From CF-39 sp035651155 (GTDB lineage: Bacteria; Chloroflexota; Limnocylindria; P2-11E): a stretch of 64,000 bases of DNA. How positions within the stretch are numbered: position 1 is the first letter of the stretch; each line of letters begins with the position of its first letter. The notes below the pieces were generated by a model. That model made no database searches and had not been told where the DNA came from. It saw nothing but the letters and a program-made list of their open reading frames with translations. Below are positions 25,411-33,429 of the stretch, one piece after another. Where the stretch lies: positions 94,231-158,230 of the forward strand of contig DASRGG010000025.1 of the NCBI GenBank assembly GCA_035651155.1, given 5' to 3'. The translations under genes and the position numbers were made by a program.

Positions 25411-26913
25411 CTAGGGCGTCGGGTTCGTCTCCGAGTCCATCTGCGCCCGCTGGAGCTTGCCGGAGAAGTCGACGTAGATCGACTTCCAGTCGCCGTACAC
25501 GTCGAGCGCGGCGCGACCGGCCTCGCGATGCCCGTTGCCCGTCGACTTCATCCCGCCGAAGGGCAGCTGGATCTCGGCGCCGATCGTACCGGCGTTCACG
25601 TAGACGAGTCCCGTCTCGGCGTCGCGCATGAAGCGGAAGGCGCTGTTCACGTTCCTCGTGTACACGGAGCAGGAGAGCCCGTACTTCGTCGAGTTGAGCA
25701 CCTTGATCGCCTCGTCGAGCGAGCCGACCTCGATGACCGCGGTGACCGGGCCGAAGATCTCCTCCTGCGCGACGCGCATGTTCGGCTTCACGTCGACGAG
25801 CACGGTCGGCTCGTGGAAGAAGCCCTTCGCGAGCGCGCCCTCGGTCGGGATGCGACCGCCCGCGGCGATCGTGGCGCCCTCCTTCTCGGCGATCGGCATG
25901 TAGCTCGCGACCTTCTCCTGCGCCTGCTTCGACACGACCGGGCCGAGGTCGGTCGAGGGTTCGAGCCCGTGTCCCATCTTCATCTTCTTCGCGCGGCCGA
26001 CGAGCTTGTCGATGACGTCGTTCGCCACGCCTTTGTGCGCGATCACGCGCGACGCCGCGGTGCAGCGCTGGCCCGACGTGCCGAACGCGGACCACACGAT
26101 GCCCTCGATCGAGAGATCGACATCGGCGTCGTCAAGCACGACGATCGCGTTCTTGCCGCCGAGCTCGCACGACACCCGCTTGAGGAGGCGACCCGCGATC
26201 TCGCTGATGTGCGCGCCGGTGTCGCTCGATCCCGTGAACGAGATGAGGTCGACCGCCGGATGCTGGACGAGGTGATCGCCGAGATCGCCGCCGGGTCCGA
26301 GGACGAGGTTGAGGACGCCCCGCGGCAGTCCGGCCTCCTCGAGGATCTCGACGAGGCGCACCGCGAGCATCGGCGTGTACGACGCCGGCTTGAAGACGAC
26401 GGTGTTCCCGAGGACGAGCGCGGGCATGATCTTCCACGTCGGGATCGCGAACGGGAAGTTCCAGGGGGTGATCGCGGCCACGACGCCGTGCGGCGTACGC
26501 ACGCTCATGGCCCACTTGTTCGGGAGCTCCGCGGGGACGACGTCGCCGAACTGGCGGCGCCCCTCGCCGGCCATGTAGTAGGTCATGTCGATGCCCTCTT
26601 GGACGTCGCCACGGGCCTCGGCGAGGACCTTGCCCATCTCGCGTGTCATCTCGCGCGCGAGGTCGTCCTTGCGGCGGAGCATGATCTCGCCGGCGCGGTA
26701 GAGGATCTCGCCGCGCTTCGGCGCGGGATAGAGACGCCAGGAGTCCGCCGCGCGGCGCGCCGCCTCGACCGCCTTGTCGACGTCGGCGGTCGTCGATTTC
26801 GTCGCCGTCGCGATGACCTCGCCCGTGGCGGGATCGAGATCCTCGAACGCCTGTCCGGAGACCGAGTCGAGCCAGCGGCCGTCGATGTAGTTGCGAAGGT
26901 GAGTAGTTGTCAT
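25411..26913 (-). CDS. NAD(P)-dependent aldehyde dehydrogenase
   Basis: 500 residues. Catalytic Glu250 in VSCELGGKN and Cys284 in TSGQRCTAASR are present, as are the oxyanion/cofactor motifs ITPWNFPFAIPTWK and FTGSSDTG. Overall wording (YMAGEGRRQFGDVVPAELPNK, VYVNAGTIGAEIQLPFGGMKSTGNGHREAG) fits the alpha-ketoglutarate-semialdehyde/succinate-semialdehyde/aminoadipate-semialdehyde group, but substrate is not fixed by sequence. The ATG has GGGGGA about seven bases upstream; the open frame beyond it runs through the tRNA region and is not coding. Confidence 0.92.
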   Translation of the reverse strand: MTTTHLRNYIDGRWLDSVSGQAFEDLDPATGEVIATATKSTTADVDKAVEAARRAADSWRLYPAPKRGEILYRAGEIMLRRKDDLAREMTREMGKVLAEARGDVQEGIDMTYYMAGEGRRQFGDVVPAELPNKWAMSVRTPHGVVAAITPWNFPFAIPTWKIMPALVLGNTVVFKPASYTPMLAVRLVEILEEAGLPRGVLNLVLGPGGDLGDHLVQHPAVDLISFTGSSDTGAHISEIAGRLLKRVSCELGGKNAIVVLDDADVDLSIEGIVWSAFGTSGQRCTAASRVIAHKGVANDVIDKLVGRAKKMKMGHGLEPSTDLGPVVSKQAQEKVASYMPIAEKEGATIAAGGRIPTEGALAKGFFHEPTVLVDVKPNMRVAQEEIFGPVTAVIEVGSLDEAIKVLNSTKYGLSCSVYTRNVNSAFRFMRDAETGLVYVNAGTIGAEIQLPFGGMKSTGNGHREAGRAALDVYGDWKSIYVDFSGKLQRAQMDSETNPTP

Positions 26914-26930
26914 AGGTGTCCCCCTACGCG

Positions 26931-27056
26931 CTAGAACTGCGCGCCATAGAAGAGCCAGATCGTGAGCCCGCCGACGAAGACGATGCCGAGGAAGATGAGG
27001 AGGAACGCGATGTTCGCCGCGCGTTCCGGGTCGCCACCGCCGGAAAAGGGTCCCAT
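26931..27056 (-). CDS. Short single-helix membrane protein
   Basis: 41 residues: an MGPFSGGGDPERAANI head and one membrane helix (AFLLIFLGIVFVGGLTIWLFYG). It lies 17 bases before the aldehyde dehydrogenase on the same strand. Codon use is like its neighbours. No family recognised; it could be a small respiratory-type subunit or membrane microprotein. Confidence 0.5.
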   Translation of the reverse strand: MGPFSGGGDPERAANIAFLLIFLGIVFVGGLTIWLFYGAQF

Positions 27057-27073
27057 CGCCCCGATTATGTCGG

Positions 27074-27079
27074 TACAAT
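27074..27079 (+). promoter_or_regulatory. -10 element of tRNA-Ala(CGC)
   Basis: TACAAT lies 14 bases before the first tRNA base, the distance expected for a tRNA promoter. No clear -35 hexamer is seen at the right spacing. Confidence 0.45.
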
Positions 27080-27092
27080 GATGGCTCCGCAC

Positions 27093-27166
<74 letters not shown>

Positions 27167-27245
27167 TGCTAGCGGGTTTTCATCACCTCCGTGGCCTGTT
27201 GGTTCTCGAACTGGCCTGATGACTCCGAGCGGTTGACGTCGTTCT

Positions 27246-27476
27246 TCACGATGCCCTCCTCAGCATGCCCGCTAGCGGTGTGATGCGCTCGCGCTCGTCG
27301 AACGCCTCTTGGTTGCGAATACTTGCGAGCCATCTTCGCCATGCTTTTTCGCGACCATCGGCCTCCTCCTGGATGTCGAGGAGATCTCCGGCCTTGAAGC
27401 GACGGAAGTTAGACGCCCACGTGTGTCGGAGGATGTGGGCCGAGAACTTCACTCCGGTCGTCGTCTCGAGGTGATC
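27246..27476 (-). pseudogene. Tyrosine recombinase (integrase) fragment
   Basis: A 76-codon leftward frame, closed upstream by TAG at 27477-27479. Its first part reads DHLETTTGVKFSAHILRHT then WASNFRRFKAGDLLDIQEE, the conserved box II of tyrosine recombinases with the catalytic HxLRHT histidine and arginine. The GH and tyrosine parts that should follow are replaced by an unrelated ending (ADGREKAWRRWL...), so the gene is broken at both ends. It sits 81 bases from tRNA-Ala(CGC) and is probably what is left of an element that integrated there. Confidence 0.6.
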
Positions 27477-27654
27477 CTACGTCCCAAGGATCCCGACGCG
27501 CTCTTTCTCGAAGGGGCTGCTGCAGTACCAGGCGCAGGACGGGAAGGGCGCCGCCGCGACCTGGGGCGTGTTCCTGGACGTGGGTCGGTTCGGACCGCGC
27601 GCGTCGATGGTCCGTCAGCTCTACGAGGACGCGCCGACGAAGGCGGGACCGTAG
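27475..27654 (+). other. Unidentified coding-like fragment
   Basis: An open stretch without ATG or GTG at its start reads YVPRIPTRSFSKGLLQYQAQ, then DGKGAAATWGVFLDVGRFGP and RASMVRQLYEDAPTKAGP before TAG. Codon use looks real, but I do not recognise the family and the 5' end is missing. It lies between the integrase fragment and the FecR gene and is probably another remnant of the same mobile insertion. Confidence 0.3.
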
Positions 27655-27664
27655 CGCACACGGA

Positions 27665-29656
27665 TCACGGAGGACCCCCGCCCGGCGGTACGAAGCCACC
27701 CGGCGGAGGAGGCGGCAGGCCACCGCCACCAGGCGGAGGAGGCGGCGCGCCACCGCCGCCACCAGGCGGTGGCGTCAAGATCGTTGGCGGTGTGAAGTTC
27801 GGCGGCGGTGTGAAGTTCGGGGGAGGCGTGCCGCTCGGCAGCGGTCCGAACGATCCCGACGGCAGCGCCGGCGGCGACCCGCTCGGCGGCTTCAGCGACC
27901 CCGAAGGCAGCGATGGCGGCGCGCCGGAGAAGCTCGGAAGCGCACCGCTCGGTGGCGCAGGCAGCGACGGCGGCGCGGAGAACGGCGGGAGCGTGATGTT
28001 CGGCGGCAGCGAGAACGACGGCGGTGCCGTGAACGGCGGCGTGGAGAACAGCGGCAGGCCGGACGCTCCGGGGATGCCGCTCGGCGGCGCGCTGAACGCC
28101 GGGAACGAGACGTTCGGCGGCAGCGTGATGTTCGGCGGCAGCGTGATGTTCGGCGGAAGCGACGTGATCGGTGGGAGCGTGACGTTCGGCGGCAGCGAGA
28201 ACAGTGGCGCGAAGCTCGTGCCCGGCGCACCGGGCGCGCCCGTGAGCTTCGGCGCGACGAGCGTCGTCGGCAGCGCGCCCGGCAGGACGTTCGCCGGCAC
28301 ATTCGCGCTCCCGCGGGACGGCGCGATCGCGTCGAAGAACGTGCTCGTCGGCGCCGAGGTGAAGGTGACCACGCCGAGATTCGCTGGCGTCGTCGCCACG
28401 ACGGTCCCACCCGTCGTCACCGACGCCGCGACGAAGGCCTGATAACCGCCGTTCGCGCTGAGGGCGCTGGTGATGGCGTCGGGCGTCGGCGGCGCGCTCG
28501 GCACCGGAACCGATGGGAGTGGGATCGCGCTCGGTGCGGCGAGCGTCGGCTGGAAGATCGGGATCGGCGCGTTCGGCGCGGTCGGGACCTTGCCGATGTT
28601 GGCCGGCGCGATCGTCTTCGCGATCGCGTCGGGCACGACGACGATGCCTGTCGGCGTGAGAACGACGGCGCCCTTCGCGCTGCCGGCGTCGACCCCGCGT
28701 GGTGTGGTGACGTTGCCGATGGTCGTGCCGTTACCGAGTAGGACCTGGACGTTCACCTCGACGGTCGGGGCGGTCGGCGTCGGTGGCTGAACGAGCGTGT
28801 CGAGGCGGCCGACGGGCGGGTTCGGGATCGTGATGACGAGCTTTCCATTCACGGTCTCGACGGTCGAGCCGGGGATGTAGCGGATCGGAAGCCCGTTCTG
28901 AACTCCGACCGCGCGTCCGCTCGGGTCGACCACCGTGGCGTTTGGCGTCGGATCGATGACGATCTTCACGGTCGTTTCCGGGGGCGGATTCGGCGTCGGC
29001 GTCGGCGGCGGCGCCAACTGCGGCACCGTCGTCTGGAATCCGGCCGGAACCGGTACGGTCTGTCCCTGGCTCGACGCCGCTACCGTGCCTTCCTGCGTCT
29101 CGACTTTCGTCCCCTGCGGCTCGACGCCGAGGTGGAACGCCGTCCCGCGCACCGACGCGGTGCTCGTCGGAGTCCTCACCTCGTACTTCGAGCCACCGGT
29201 CAGGAGGTGCGTCACCACGTGCCAGGTGAGCCCGCTCACCTGCTCGAACTCGGCGACGAGGTCGCCCGAGCTCGTGATCGTGAATTGACCGACCGTGAAT
29301 TCGGTGTTCGGGGCGATCGTCACCGTCGAGCCGTCGACGAACGTCAAGACGGCGTTGCCGTTCGCGCCCGTCCGCACGGTCGTGCCGGCATCGATGAGCG
29401 TGCCGCTCTGACCCGTCGCGAACGAGCCCGTCGCCGACGCGCGCACCTGGACGTCGCCGGAGAGGATCGTGAGGGTGCTCTGCGCGCCGAGAGTGGGCCG
29501 CGCGAAGAGCGCGCTGATGCCCGTCGCGACGAGGACGAATGCGACGATGCCGACCGCAAGGATCGGCAGTCGCGTCGACCTCGGCAGCGACCGCCAACGG
29601 CCGATCAGGCTCTGCCTCTTCGCACCCTCAGGCACGCCGGGGGGAGTATGCCGCAT
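27665..29656 (-). CDS. Membrane-anchored FecR-domain protein with proline-rich repeat tail
   Basis: 663 residues. A basic N-terminus (about 30 residues) and one membrane helix (LPILAVGIVAFVLVATGISALF) lead into a FecR domain (LTILSGDVQVRASATG, TTVRTGANGNAVLTFVDGSTVTIAPNTEFTVG, SVRGTAFHLGV). Past residue about 215 the chain becomes low-complexity: PPPTPTPNPPPE, then repeated LPPNITLPPN and LPSFSGAPPS-like units, ending in PPPGGGGGAPPPPPGGGG-type runs. The FecR domain is usually periplasmic and binds in signalling; here no FecI/FecA partner is adjacent, so it is more likely a cell-surface protein whose repeats span or decorate the envelope. Confidence 0.8.
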   Translation of the reverse strand: MRHTPPGVPEGAKRQSLIGRWRSLPRSTRLPILAVGIVAFVLVATGISALFARPTLGAQSTLTILSGDVQVRASATGSFATGQSGTLIDAGTTVRTGANGNAVLTFVDGSTVTIAPNTEFTVGQFTITSSGDLVAEFEQVSGLTWHVVTHLLTGGSKYEVRTPTSTASVRGTAFHLGVEPQGTKVETQEGTVAASSQGQTVPVPAGFQTTVPQLAPPPTPTPNPPPETTVKIVIDPTPNATVVDPSGRAVGVQNGLPIRYIPGSTVETVNGKLVITIPNPPVGRLDTLVQPPTPTAPTVEVNVQVLLGNGTTIGNVTTPRGVDAGSAKGAVVLTPTGIVVVPDAIAKTIAPANIGKVPTAPNAPIPIFQPTLAAPSAIPLPSVPVPSAPPTPDAITSALSANGGYQAFVAASVTTGGTVVATTPANLGVVTFTSAPTSTFFDAIAPSRGSANVPANVLPGALPTTLVAPKLTGAPGAPGTSFAPLFSLPPNVTLPPITSLPPNITLPPNITLPPNVSFPAFSAPPSGIPGASGLPLFSTPPFTAPPSFSLPPNITLPPFSAPPSLPAPPSGALPSFSGAPPSLPSGSLKPPSGSPPALPSGSFGPLPSGTPPPNFTPPPNFTPPTILTPPPGGGGGAPPPPPGGGGLPPPPPGGFVPPGGGPP
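27690..28230 (-). repeat. Proline-rich peptide repeats inside the FecR protein
   Basis: The last 180 or so codons encode imperfect tandem repeats: SLPPNVTLPPITSLPPNITL-type units near 28080-28230, then PPSxxGAPPSLPSGS units, then PNFTPPPNFTPP and PPPPPGGGG. On the + strand they appear as repeats of GGCGGCAGCGTGATGTTC and similar. Such arrays expand and contract by slippage. Confidence 0.7.
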
Positions 29657-29957
29657 CGCTGCTCGGAACCCGTGATCAACGCGGTAGCACGGCCGCGCGC
29701 GGGCGCGCGGCGACGTGCGCTGGTTGGATGGGACGGCTCGATGCCCCTCTTGCCAGCGGTGGGCCAGCTCGTCGCCTTCGCGGCTCAGACCCCTCTGGCC
29801 CGTTGATTCCGCGCTAAGAAAGGCGGCTGGGGAACGCGCCCTCTCGCGAATACGTAGCCGGTATGCGCCACGACATCGTTTCCATGGGCGTCATCCATCG
29901 CGGCTGACGAGCGGTTGGATGACCGTGTCGCGACGAAGCGCTCCTCTGCCGCCCTCG
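29657..29957. other. Non-coding stretch between rsfS and the FecR gene
   Basis: No gene recognised on either strand. A perfect GC-rich hairpin, GCCGCGCG/CGCGCGGC with a four-base loop, lies at 29692-29711 without a T-run, so it is not a standard terminator. The promoter of the FecR gene should lie within the first 100 bases, but I see no clear hexamers. Confidence 0.4.
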
Positions 29958-30326
29958 TCAGGCGATCCGCAGCACGACCGGCGCATCGCCCCAGAGCCGC
30001 TCGAGCCGATAGAGCGCGCGCTCCTCGGGAACGAACACGTGCGTCACGACGTCGCCGAGATCGATGAGGATCCAGCGGCCGGCGTTGTAGCCCTCCACGC
30101 CGATCGGCTGGCGTCCGGCGGCCTTCGCCTTCTCGACGATCGCGTCGGCGATCGCCTGCACCTGCCGCTCGCCGCGGCCGCTGCAGATGACGAAGAGGTC
30201 CGCGATCGTGGTCACCTCGGAGACGTTGAGGACGAGGATGTCCTCGGCCTTCTTGTCGCTCGCCGCGTCCACGACCAGGTCGGCCATCGCTCGCGGCGCC
30301 ACGTCGGGACGCGTCCTCTCGCTCAT
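29958..30326 (-). CDS. rsfS: Ribosomal silencing factor RsfS
   Basis: 122 residues with the RsfS core: VVDAASDKKAEDILVLNVSE, LFVICSGRGERQVQAIADAI and WILIDLGDVVTHVFVPEERALYRLERLW. RsfS binds ribosomal protein uL14 and keeps the subunits apart under starvation. It overlaps nadD by four bases (ATGA). The nadD-rsfS order is standard. It ends the operon that begins with the LysM-M23 gene. Confidence 0.95.
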   Translation of the reverse strand: MSERTRPDVAPRAMADLVVDAASDKKAEDILVLNVSEVTTIADLFVICSGRGERQVQAIADAIVEKAKAAGRQPIGVEGYNAGRWILIDLGDVVTHVFVPEERALYRLERLWGDAPVVLRIA

Positions 30327-30880
30327 CGGTAGAGGCCCCTGCGTTCGATGTGCCGCCACACGTCGTCCGGAACAAGGTAGCGCAGCGAGAGGCCGCGGGA
30401 CGCACGCGCGCGCAGCTCGCGCGAGCTGATATCGAGGCACGGGGCATCGAAGGTGCGTGCGCCCGACGCCGGGTCCGGCTCCGGAACCCCCGGACGCCTG
30501 GCGACGAGGATCGTGGCGAGCGCCTTGATCCGCTCGGGCGAACGCCACCTCGCCAGATCCGCGAGCGCGTCGCTCCCGAGGATCAGGAAGAGCTCGCCGT
30601 CGCGCGCGAGCGCCTCGAGCGTGTCGACCGTGTACGACGGTCCTTCGCGATCGAGCTCCAGGCGACACACGGCGAAGCGCGGCTCGTCCTTCGTCGCCAG
30701 CTCGAGCATCGCGAGCCGATCCTCCGCGGCCGCGTACGGCGCGTGGTCTTTGAGCGGCGAGCGCCGAGCGGGCACGAAGACGACGCGATCGAGCTTCGCG
30801 CTCTCCAGCGCGGCGAGCGCGATGGCGAGATGCCCGACGTGGACCGGATCGAACGTGCCTCCGAAGACGCCGATGCGCAT
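30323..30880 (-). CDS. nadD: Nicotinate-nucleotide adenylyltransferase
   Basis: 185 residues beginning MRIGVFGGTFDPVHVGHLAIA, with the HxGH nucleotidyltransferase signature. VPARRSPLKDHAPYA, a GSDALADLARWRSPE segment and the late ISSRELRARASRGLSLRYLV (ISSTxIR-like box) are all NadD. It adenylates nicotinate mononucleotide in NAD synthesis. It overlaps obgE upstream by one base (ATGA-type junction) and rsfS downstream. Confidence 0.96.
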   Translation of the reverse strand: MRIGVFGGTFDPVHVGHLAIALAALESAKLDRVVFVPARRSPLKDHAPYAAAEDRLAMLELATKDEPRFAVCRLELDREGPSYTVDTLEALARDGELFLILGSDALADLARWRSPERIKALATILVARRPGVPEPDPASGARTFDAPCLDISSRELRARASRGLSLRYLVPDDVWRHIERRGLYR

Positions 30881-32148
30881 CAGCGCGGCGCCGCGTCTTT
30901 CCACTCGAGCTCGAGCGCGCCGATGCGCACGGTGTCGCCCTCCTTCACGCCGAGCTCCCGCAGGCGCCGCTCGACGCCGTGCCGCTGCAGCATGCGATGG
31001 AAGTAGGCGGCCGCCTCGCCGCTCTCCCAATCGATGCCGGTCGCGAGCCGCTCGATGCGATCGCCGCGCACCCGATACGCGTTCCCCTCGCGCTCGACGC
31101 GGACATCAGCGGCGCTGCCCTTGAAGACGATGCGCCGCTCGGTGGGCGCCGCCGCGGCGACGGTCCGCGGGGGCACGACCGCGAAGAGCCGCTTCGCGAG
31201 GCGGTCGACGCCCTCGCCGCTCGCCGCGGACACCGCGAGCGCGTCGCGGCCCTGGGCGGCGAGAGCCTCCACCAGAGACGGCACGCGGTCGCGTGCCTCC
31301 GCCAGGTCGATCTTGTTGAGCGCGACGAGCTCCGGCAGATCGCGCAGCCCGTGCCCGTACGCCTCGAGCTCCGTGTCGATGGTCGCGATGTCCGCGAGGG
31401 GGTCGGGCCGCGACGCGTCGACGACGTGCACGACGAGGCGCGTTCGCTCGATGTGACGCAGGAACTCCTCTCCGAGGCCGGCGCCCTTGCTCGCTCCCTC
31501 GATGAGCCCGGGGATGTCGGCGATCACGAGCTCGCGCGCGTCGAGTCGAGCGACGCCGAGATTCGGAGTGAGCGTGGTGAACGGGTAGGCCGCGATCTTC
31601 GGCCGCGCGCGCGTCAACGCCGCGAGCAGGCTCGACTTCCCCGCGTTGGGCAGGCCGGCGAGGCCGACGTCCGCGATGAGCCGGAGCTCGAGCTCGAGCT
31701 CGCGCGCCTCGCCCTCCTCGCCATCCGTCGCGATGCGGGGGGCGCGCCGCGTGCTCGTCGCGAAACGCGCGTTGCCGCGTCCGCCGACGCCGCCCTTCGC
31801 GACGACGATCTCGGCACCATCCGCGGTGAGATCGGCGACCTCCTGACCGGTCGCGACGTCGCGAACGGTCGTGCCGGTCGGCACGCGCACGATGAGGTCG
31901 CGTCCGGCCTTGCCGCTCTTGTTCTCGCCCTCGCCCGCGGCGCCGTCGTCCGCGCGGAACTCGTGCTTGTAACGGAAGTCCCCGAGCGACGCGAGCTGCG
32001 CGTCCGCGCGGAGCACGACGTCACCACCGCGCCCGCCGTCGCCGCCGTTCGGACCGCCGCGCGGCACGTGCGCCTCACGCCGGAACGAGATCACGCCCCG
32101 GCCGCCCTTGCCGGCGCGAACGGAGACGCGCGCGCGATCAAGGAACAT
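30880..32148 (-). CDS. obgE: GTPase Obg
   Basis: 422 residues. The N-terminal Obg fold has the glycine-rich GGDGGRGGDVVLRAD pattern; the G domain carries G1 GLPNAGKSS, G3 DIPGLIEGAS and G4 NKID; the C-terminal OCT domain is present (IGALELEWKDAAPR end). It functions in late 50S ribosome maturation and stringent control. The start lies 11 bases inside the upstream radical-SAM-like gene, so it is coupled to it. Confidence 0.96.
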   Translation of the reverse strand: MFLDRARVSVRAGKGGRGVISFRREAHVPRGGPNGGDGGRGGDVVLRADAQLASLGDFRYKHEFRADDGAAGEGENKSGKAGRDLIVRVPTGTTVRDVATGQEVADLTADGAEIVVAKGGVGGRGNARFATSTRRAPRIATDGEEGEARELELELRLIADVGLAGLPNAGKSSLLAALTRARPKIAAYPFTTLTPNLGVARLDARELVIADIPGLIEGASKGAGLGEEFLRHIERTRLVVHVVDASRPDPLADIATIDTELEAYGHGLRDLPELVALNKIDLAEARDRVPSLVEALAAQGRDALAVSAASGEGVDRLAKRLFAVVPPRTVAAAAPTERRIVFKGSAADVRVEREGNAYRVRGDRIERLATGIDWESGEAAAYFHRMLQRHGVERRLRELGVKEGDTVRIGALELEWKDAAPR

Positions 32149-33382
32149 GCGGCACCTTCGCGAGCGGGCGGACGAACGAGCCGATGCGGAGATGGGGGAG
32201 CTCCTCACGTATGCGCGCGACGGCGCTCGCGACGCCGATCGGCTGGGCACCGTGTCCTGGGACGAGCGCGAGCGCGCGGAATGGATCGGCGTGCAGGTCC
32301 CGCAGCAGCACGGCGCTTCCCTCCGGCAGCTCGGCGAGCACGCTGACGAGCGCGTCCAGCTCTTCCGCACGATCGAAGAGCCCGGGCAGCACGAGCACGA
32401 GCACGCTCGTCGAGAGGCGCAGCTCCGCGGCGACGCGGAGCGTCGCGCGGACGTCGGGGAAGCGGTAGCCCTCGGGCCCGTGCAGGGTGTCGTAGGTCGC
32501 GGCGCGCGCGGAGATCATCCGCACCGCGACGCTCTCGACGCCGGCGGCGGCGAGACGGCGCAGCCCCGCGGCGAGCGAGCCGTTCGTCTCGAGGTGGATC
32601 GTCGCCGCGGCGGTCTCGGCGCGGATGCGGCGCGCGGCCGCCTCGACCTCGCGCGCGACGAGGAGCGGCTCACCCTCGCAGGCCCTGCCGAATGCGAGGA
32701 GCGTCCCGCCCGATCGCGCGTGCTCGATCGCGAGCCCCGCGACCTCATCGACGGATGGGTGGAAGGCCGCCGGCTCGGTCGGTTCCGCGGCTCCGTCGCG
32801 CTTCGGCAGCACCGCGGCGGGCGGCCGCTCGTTCGACGGCGCCGCGACCGGGAGCGCGCACTCCCAGCGGCCGAAGAACGCGTTCGCCGCCGCGCGACAG
32901 CCGTACTCGCGCGCGCAGCGTGCGAGCTGTCGCACCAGGCGATCGCCCGGATGCGCGCGCAGCCCGCGGTCGACGTGCGCGGCGACATCCGCGCGGACGT
33001 ACGCGGACGCGTCGTGCGTCGCGTCGCTGTCGATGCGGAGCGCCGCGACCACGAGCGCACCCGCGTCGTCCGCGGCGACGGCGGCGTAGGGGCGCGGCGG
33101 CAGATCGGCGCGATCCGTGGCGTCGACGTACGCGGGAAGCTGCGTTCGCAGGTAGCCCGCCGGAAGGATCGCCGCGGCCACGAGCCTGCCGGCGCCGAGA
33201 CGGCGCGGCCTTCCACTGCGCTCGGCGGCGAGCGCTTCGCGATCGACCGGGACGACCGCGGCGTCGCTGGGGAGCGGGATCGCGTCCGCGAAGGGCACGG
33301 GCCGCGCGCCGTCGAAGGCGAGCGCGGGGTGATCCGTCACGAGGATCCGGCCGCCGCGATCGGCGTGGACCGCACGATACAT
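32138..33382 (-). CDS. Radical-SAM-like protein lacking the cluster cysteines
   Basis: 414 residues that follow the pattern of a Chloroflexota radical SAM protein: MYRAVHADRGGRILVTDHPAL, LLPxGYxRTxLPAYV as ILPAGYLRTQLPAYV, then the barrel with FHPSVDEVAGLAIEH, LLAFGRACEGEPLL, IHLETNGSLAAGLRRLAAAG and YDTLHGPEGYRFPDVRATL. In relatives the segment before the FxPTVDE strand is CNLxCxGC, which holds the 4Fe-4S cluster; here it reads APSNERPPAAVLPK with no CX3CX2C. So it may be a catalytically dead paralogue. The start is ATG with no Shine-Dalgarno sequence. It overlaps obgE. Confidence 0.7.
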   Translation of the reverse strand: MYRAVHADRGGRILVTDHPALAFDGARPVPFADAIPLPSDAAVVPVDREALAAERSGRPRRLGAGRLVAAAILPAGYLRTQLPAYVDATDRADLPPRPYAAVAADDAGALVVAALRIDSDATHDASAYVRADVAAHVDRGLRAHPGDRLVRQLARCAREYGCRAAANAFFGRWECALPVAAPSNERPPAAVLPKRDGAAEPTEPAAFHPSVDEVAGLAIEHARSGGTLLAFGRACEGEPLLVAREVEAAARRIRAETAAATIHLETNGSLAAGLRRLAAAGVESVAVRMISARAATYDTLHGPEGYRFPDVRATLRVAAELRLSTSVLVLVLPGLFDRAEELDALVSVLAELPEGSAVLLRDLHADPFRALALVPGHGAQPIGVASAVARIREELPHLRIGSFVRPLAKVPHVP

Positions 33383-33429
33383 ACAAGGAGAGTACGAGCG
33401 GACGAGTTCGAACCGGGGGACGGCTCGGA

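Noticed and set aside
27690..28230. Short GGCGGC-type repeats considered as a CRISPR or satellite
   Set aside because: They are peptide repeats in a continuous frame of the FecR protein, with no unique spacers.
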